A DNA stretch of 64,000 nt from Nocardioides sp. zg-DK7169. GTDB lineage: Bacteria > Actinomycetota > Actinomycetes > Propionibacteriales > Nocardioidaceae. A program made the translations under genes and the position numbers. Where the stretch lies: contig NZ_JABJRA010000001.1 in NCBI RefSeq assembly GCF_013155365.1, forward strand, positions 1-64,000, in the 5' to 3' direction. Below are positions 57,763 to 64,000 of this stretch, piece by piece. Under the pieces are notes generated by a model. That model was given only the letters and a program-made list of their open reading frames with translations, did no database searches and was not told the DNA's origin. Within the stretch, counting starts at the first letter, position 1; each line of letters begins with the position of its first letter.

Positions 57763-59101
57763 GTCGCCGCCACACGAGGATGCCGGCGCCGGCGGCGACC
57801 ACGGCCCCGCCGCTGAGGCCGACCACCACCCGGGGGTCCATCGGGTCCGGCGGCTCCACCGCCTCGACGATCGGGCCACCGAGCAGGTCGAGCGCGAACT
57901 GCGGGCTGTTGGCCAGGTCCGGCGGGACCACCACCAGGTCCCGCTGCTCCCCCGACTCGACGGCGGTCTCAACGACGGTCACGTAGTACATCCCGACCTC
58001 GTCGCGGTCGTGGCGCAGCACCACGACGTGCTCCTCGTCGTTCCAGGCAATCACCTCGAGCGTGCGTCTGCTGCCCGGCACCGGCTCGAAGGCCGAGCGC
58101 CCGTCCCCGGACAGGTCCGCGACCGCGAGCCGGTTCGGGGCCCGGTTGCCCGGGACCCCGGCGATGCGACGACGGTCGGGGCTGACGCGGGGAGGGACGA
58201 ACGAACCCCGGTCCAGCCGCAGCCGCTGCGGCTGCCGTGGCCGTGCGGGGTCGACCAACCAGCGGCCGACGTTCCGCCCGGAGCCACTCATCACCACGAC
58301 CCCGTCCCCGCCGCCCCACACGTCGCCGTCGTCGAGCGGCGAGCCGAGCTCCCTCAGCTCGCCGCCCAGGCGCAGCACCTGCCACGGCACGTTCCGGCCC
58401 AACGAGCGGTCCATGTCCGGGTCCCCCTCCCCGCCCCGGTACTGGGCGTAGTTCACCAGCAGGGTCGACAGGTCGGCCCAGACCAGGTCGGAGGCCATCA
58501 ACCCGTGCGCGGTCGCAATGTCGTGCAGTTCGACCCGCCCGGTGACGCTGTCGTAGATCGCCACCCCGGCCGGGGGCAGCGCGCCGCCGTCCCGAAGGTT
58601 GGGCGATTCCGTCGTCTCACCGGTCGCCCAGTACGCCACGTGCCGCCCGTCAGGGGAGAGCGCGACCCCCACGTCCGCCTGCCGCGGCAGGTCCAGGAAG
58701 CGGTACTCCCCCGTGGTCGCCGAGACGCCGACGATCTCCGTCTCCTTGCCCGTCCAGCTCCCACGCTCCGCGGGGATGATCGCGGCCAGCTGCCCGAGCG
58801 GCCCCTCCTCCTCGGTGCCGGTCAGCCACGGGCTCGGGTCGTACAGCCGGTCCGGCATCGCCGCCGGGGCGGACGCCGGAGCGAGCTGGGCCGGCGGCGC
58901 CGCGCGCTGCCAGCTCACCGCGCCCACCGCCACCACCGCGAGCACGCCGAGCGCGGCGACGGCCGCCGTACCGCCTCGGCGCAGGCGCGCGTAGCGGCGC
59001 CCGCGGTCCCACAGCGCCGGGTCTGGCAGCGCTCGCGGGGCCTCCTCGGCCAGGTCGCGCAGCCGCGTGCCCCACCGCTCGTCCGGCCGCTCGGTGCTCA
59101 T
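57749..59101 (-). CDS. Membrane protein with beta-propeller-like domain, probable partner of the sigma factor
   Basis: 450 residues. An N-terminal cytosolic segment (1-45, RLRDLAEEAP, WDRGRRYARLRRG) precedes one transmembrane helix (AAVAALGVLAVVAVGAV). A long extracytoplasmic region has repeated strands with TolB/WD40-like turns (ALSPDGRHVAYWA, RVSPDRRRIAGVPG, LAVADLSGDGRSAF). A second C-terminal hydrophobic helix (VVVGLSGGAVVAAGAGILVW) ends in RRR. It lies upstream of and overlapping the ECF sigma gene. An anti-sigma role is inferred from position and topology only; no zinc-binding anti-sigma motif is present. Confidence 0.75.
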   Translation of the reverse strand: MSTERPDERWGTRLRDLAEEAPRALPDPALWDRGRRYARLRRGGTAAVAALGVLAVVAVGAVSWQRAAPPAQLAPASAPAAMPDRLYDPSPWLTGTEEEGPLGQLAAIIPAERGSWTGKETEIVGVSATTGEYRFLDLPRQADVGVALSPDGRHVAYWATGETTESPNLRDGGALPPAGVAIYDSVTGRVELHDIATAHGLMASDLVWADLSTLLVNYAQYRGGEGDPDMDRSLGRNVPWQVLRLGGELRELGSPLDDGDVWGGGDGVVVMSGSGRNVGRWLVDPARPRQPQRLRLDRGSFVPPRVSPDRRRIAGVPGNRAPNRLAVADLSGDGRSAFEPVPGSRRTLEVIAWNDEEHVVVLRHDRDEVGMYYVTVVETAVESGEQRDLVVVPPDLANSPQFALDLLGGPIVEAVEPPDPMDPRVVVGLSGGAVVAAGAGILVWRRRVQP

Positions 59102-59195
59102 CGGGTCCTCCTCGAGACGCTCACACCCTCACCCACGTCGCGAGGGGGCCGGAAGGAGGGGTCCGGGTGCCGAGAAACCTGCCCGGAGATGCGGA

Positions 59196-59227
59196 ACGGC
59201 CCGCCTCCCTCGCGGGAGACGGGCCGT
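59196..59227 (-). terminator. Hairpin terminator after acn
   Basis: ACGGCCCGCCTCCC (59196-59209) pairs with GGGAGACGGGCCGT (59214-59227) through 14 bp with one mismatch and a TCGC loop, 46 bp past the aconitase stop. Confidence 0.65.
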
Positions 59228-59272
59228 CCTCGGTGGTGCGGGGGCTCCGGCTGGCTGCAGGGAGCCGGCAGA

Positions 59273-62110
<2,838 letters not shown>

Positions 62111-62192
62111 CTTGCCGCGCGGCGCGACCGGCCGGAAAGCAAGGTTCGCCTTACTCGCGGCCCGTCCGTCGCCACCCGGACGTCCAGCAGAA

Positions 62193-62210
62193 TGTCTTGA
62201 CATCAAGATA
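62193..62210. promoter_or_regulatory. Palindromic candidate operator between acn and the SLC13 transporter
   Basis: TGTCTTGACATCAAGATA contains the inverted repeat TCTTGA-CA-TCAAGA (62195-62208), extended by one matching outer pair. It is markedly AT-rich against its surroundings. It holds TTGACA (62197-62202), a perfect -35 consensus on the plus strand, and a TTGATG in the minus direction. It lies in the 217-bp divergent region and resembles MarR-family operators (TamR-type regulation of aconitase is known in Streptomyces). The identity of the regulator is a guess. Confidence 0.6.
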
Positions 62211-62327
62211 CACGACGTCGAGGGGATGCGGTACGCCGCGGGCTGGCGCGCGTCGGCCAGGCGCTACGGTGACCCGTCAGTTCTGGTGGTGCCCTCCACC
62301 GGTCGGATCCCCCGGGAGTGCCCCCAC

Positions 62328-64000
62328 ATGACGACCGATGCCTGGATCACTCTGGGAGTGATCCTCGCCGTCCTTGCTCTGCTGGTGCGTGGCCGGGTCT
62401 CGCCGGCGGTCGTCGTCTTCGGCGGTGCCGTCGCGGTCCTGGTCCTGGGCGTGGTCGACGCGGATGCGGCGTTCTCCGGGTTCTCCAACTCCGCGCCCAT
62501 CACCGTCGCCGCGCTGTACGTGCTGGCGGCGGGCATCGAGAAGACCGGCGCCCTCACGCCGGTGATGCAGCGCACGCTCGGTGAGCGTGGCCGGTACCGG
62601 TTGCCCCTGCTCCGCACGCTCGTACCGACCGCCGGTGCCTCGGCGTTCCTCAACAACACCCCCATCGTGGCGATGCTCATCCCGCAGGTGACGGCGTGGG
62701 CCAACCGACGCGGGCTCTCCGTCTCCAAGGTGCTGATGCCGGTGTCGTTCGCCGCCGTGCTCGGCGGGCTCATCACCGTGATCGGGACGTCGACGAACCT
62801 CGTGGTGTCCGGCCAGATGGAGACCTTGGAGCTGCGCGAGATCGGGTTCTTCGAGATCGGCAGGCTGGGCCTGCCGATCGCGGTCATCGGCTTGATCGCG
62901 GTCATCGTGCTGGCCCCTCGCGCCCTCCCCGACCGCCGCTCGGCCCGTGCCGAGATGGAGGAGGCGGGTCGCCGCTTCAGCGTGGAGATGATCGTGGAGC
63001 CGGGAGGTGCCATCGATGGGAAGACCGTGGAGGAGGCGAGGCTGCGCAACCTCTCCGGACTCTTTCTCGCGTCGGTGGACCGAGGCGACACGACGATCGC
63101 CCCGGTCCGCCCCGAGACCGTGCTGCGCGGCGGCAACCGTCTGCACTTCGCCGGTCCGATCGACAGGGTCGTCGAGCTCCAGGAGATGCGCGGCCTTCGC
63201 TCGGCGGAGCTGGAGCACGTCCTGGACCTCGACGACCCCTCCGTGGGCTACTACGAGGCCGTCGTCGGGTCCCGCTCGCCCCTGGTCGGCAGGACCCTGA
63301 AGGACGTCGGCTTCCGCTCCAACTACCAGGCGGCCGTGCTGGGCATCCACCGCTCGGGGCAGCTGCTCGAGGGCAGGATCGGCACGGAGACCATCCACGT
63401 GGGCGACACCCTGATCCTGGTGTCCGACCTCGGCTTCCGGGAGCGGTGGCGCGACCGCGCCGACTTCCTGCTGGTCGCTCCGTTGGACGGCACTCCCCCG
63501 GCGGCGACCTCGCGAGCCTGGATCCCGGTCGCGCTGCTCCTGGGCGTGGTCGGGCTCGCCGCGACCGAGACCGTCCCCATCCTCGAGGGATCGCTGGTGG
63601 CCGCCATCCTGCTGGTCGCCTCACGCGTCGTGTCGCCCCTGGAGGCGCGGCGGGCGATCGACATCGAGGTCATCGTCGTGATCGCCTCCGCGTTCGGGCT
63701 CGCCGCCGCGATGCAGGCCTCGGGCCTGGCCGCGACCATCGCCACCGGCCTCGTCGACGTCTTCTGGGGCTTCGGCGACCACGGGGTGCTGCTCGGCCTG
63801 GTGCTCGCCACCATCATCCTCACCGAGCTGGTGACGAACAATGCGGCGGCGCTGCTGATGCTGCCGATCGCGGTCTCCGCCGCAGGAGCCACCGGGCTGG
63901 ATCCCCGCGGCGCAGCGATCGCGGTCGCGGTGTCCGCCTCGGCGTCGTTCCTGTCGCCGATCGGCTACCAGACCAACATGATGGTCTACGGCCCCGGCGG
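62328..64000 (+). CDS. SLC13/DASS-type anion transporter with TrkA-C domains (3' end outside window)
   Basis: At least 557 residues; no stop before the window ends. From ATG 62328, with GGGAG 9 nt upstream. N-terminal helices include VLAVLALLVRG, APITVAALYVLAAGIEKTGAL, the SLC13-like NNTPIVAML and VIGTSTNLVVSGQ. Two RCK_C/TrkA-C regulatory domains occupy about 215-385 (VSLFLASVDRG-like strand; VGRTLKDVGFRSNYQAAVLG). The second helix set follows, with LTELVTNNAAALLML and the final SPIGYQTNMMVYGPGG. The family carries sulfate, phosphate or di/tricarboxylates by Na+ symport. Divergence from aconitase hints at di/tricarboxylates, but this is inference. Confidence 0.9.
   Translation, partial: MTTDAWITLGVILAVLALLVRGRVSPAVVVFGGAVAVLVLGVVDADAAFSGFSNSAPITVAALYVLAAGIEKTGALTPVMQRTLGERGRYRLPLLRTLVPTAGASAFLNNTPIVAMLIPQVTAWANRRGLSVSKVLMPVSFAAVLGGLITVIGTSTNLVVSGQMETLELREIGFFEIGRLGLPIAVIGLIAVIVLAPRALPDRRSARAEMEEAGRRFSVEMIVEPGGAIDGKTVEEARLRNLSGLFLASVDRGDTTIAPVRPETVLRGGNRLHFAGPIDRVVELQEMRGLRSAELEHVLDLDDPSVGYYEAVVGSRSPLVGRTLKDVGFRSNYQAAVLGIHRSGQLLEGRIGTETIHVGDTLILVSDLGFRERWRDRADFLLVAPLDGTPPAATSRAWIPVALLLGVVGLAATETVPILEGSLVAAILLVASRVVSPLEARRAIDIEVIVVIASAFGLAAAMQASGLAATIATGLVDVFWGFGDHGVLLGLVLATIILTELVTNNAAALLMLPIAVSAAGATGLDPRGAAIAVAVSASASFLSPIGYQTNMMVYGPG

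Overview
The window is a GC-rich actinobacterial chromosome segment (my estimate is above 70% GC, not counted). Actinobacterial markers include the integration host factor mIHF beside gmk and rpoZ, the PGKGP-type EF-P, a PriA that lacks its ATPase motifs, LexA-type SOS boxes of the Gram-positive/mycobacterial class, and several copies of the 13E12/DUF222 HNH family. Gene order and protein style best fit the Nocardioidaceae (Nocardioides-like). That is an inference, not a database result. I see no rRNA, tRNA, CRISPR array or insertion sequence.

Layout. (1) 1-4800: rpe, a 5'-truncated DUF222/HNH copy, recQ, a collapsed LigD-polymerase pseudogene and a small AAA ATPase. (2) 4815-25975, all on the minus strand: a nearly unbroken housekeeping block. 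Read 5' to 3' it is pyrR-pyrB-pyrC-carA-carB-pyrD(class 2)-pyrK-like-pyrD(class 1B-like)-pyrF-lipoprotein-mihF-gmk-rpoZ-coaBC-metK-priA-def-fmt-mmcQ-rsmB. Many start and stop codons overlap by 4 nt. The block opens with a -10 box and a leader hairpin that looks like a PyrR-binding RNA covering the pyrR ribosome binding site. It covers UMP synthesis, nucleotide and coenzyme supply, transcription, and translation start and N-terminal maturation. (3) 26105-31245: two oxidoreductases, a DUF1206 membrane protein and an acyl-CoA ligase. (4) 31265-33003: a frameshifted DUF222/HNH pseudogene and gene debris. (5) 33025-39442, minus strand: efp-nusB, an amino acid permease, dxs with an overlapping lipoprotein metallopeptidase, and a NUDIX hydrolase. 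(6) 39560-41390: the intact DUF222/HNH gene with its SOS promoter, and a VOC protein. (7) 41391-51000, more accessory in character: debris, an SsuABC/TauABC-like importer, a large LuxR-type ATPase regulator divergent from a drug-type ABC exporter overlapped by a Ser/Thr kinase, and a haloperoxidase-like hydrolase. (8) 50901-59101: LLM flavoprotein, two acetyltransferases, a GH18 protein, YjbQ, a secreted coiled-coil serine hydrolase, DUF3105, a thiamine-binding protein and a sigma factor with a membrane partner. (9) 59273-64000: aconitase, divergent from an SLC13-type transporter that runs off the window.

The most interesting signals are regulatory and evolutionary. Three DUF222/HNH copies sit within 40 kb at three stages of life: intact, frameshifted and truncated. 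The intact copy has a textbook LexA box filling the spacer of an apparently leaderless promoter. Other points are the probable PyrR hairpin, a palindrome in the acn/SLC13 divergent region, five exact-spaced 10-bp repeats before a GH18 gene, a class 1B-like PyrD without its catalytic cysteine, and a LigD polymerase gene reduced to its two ends.
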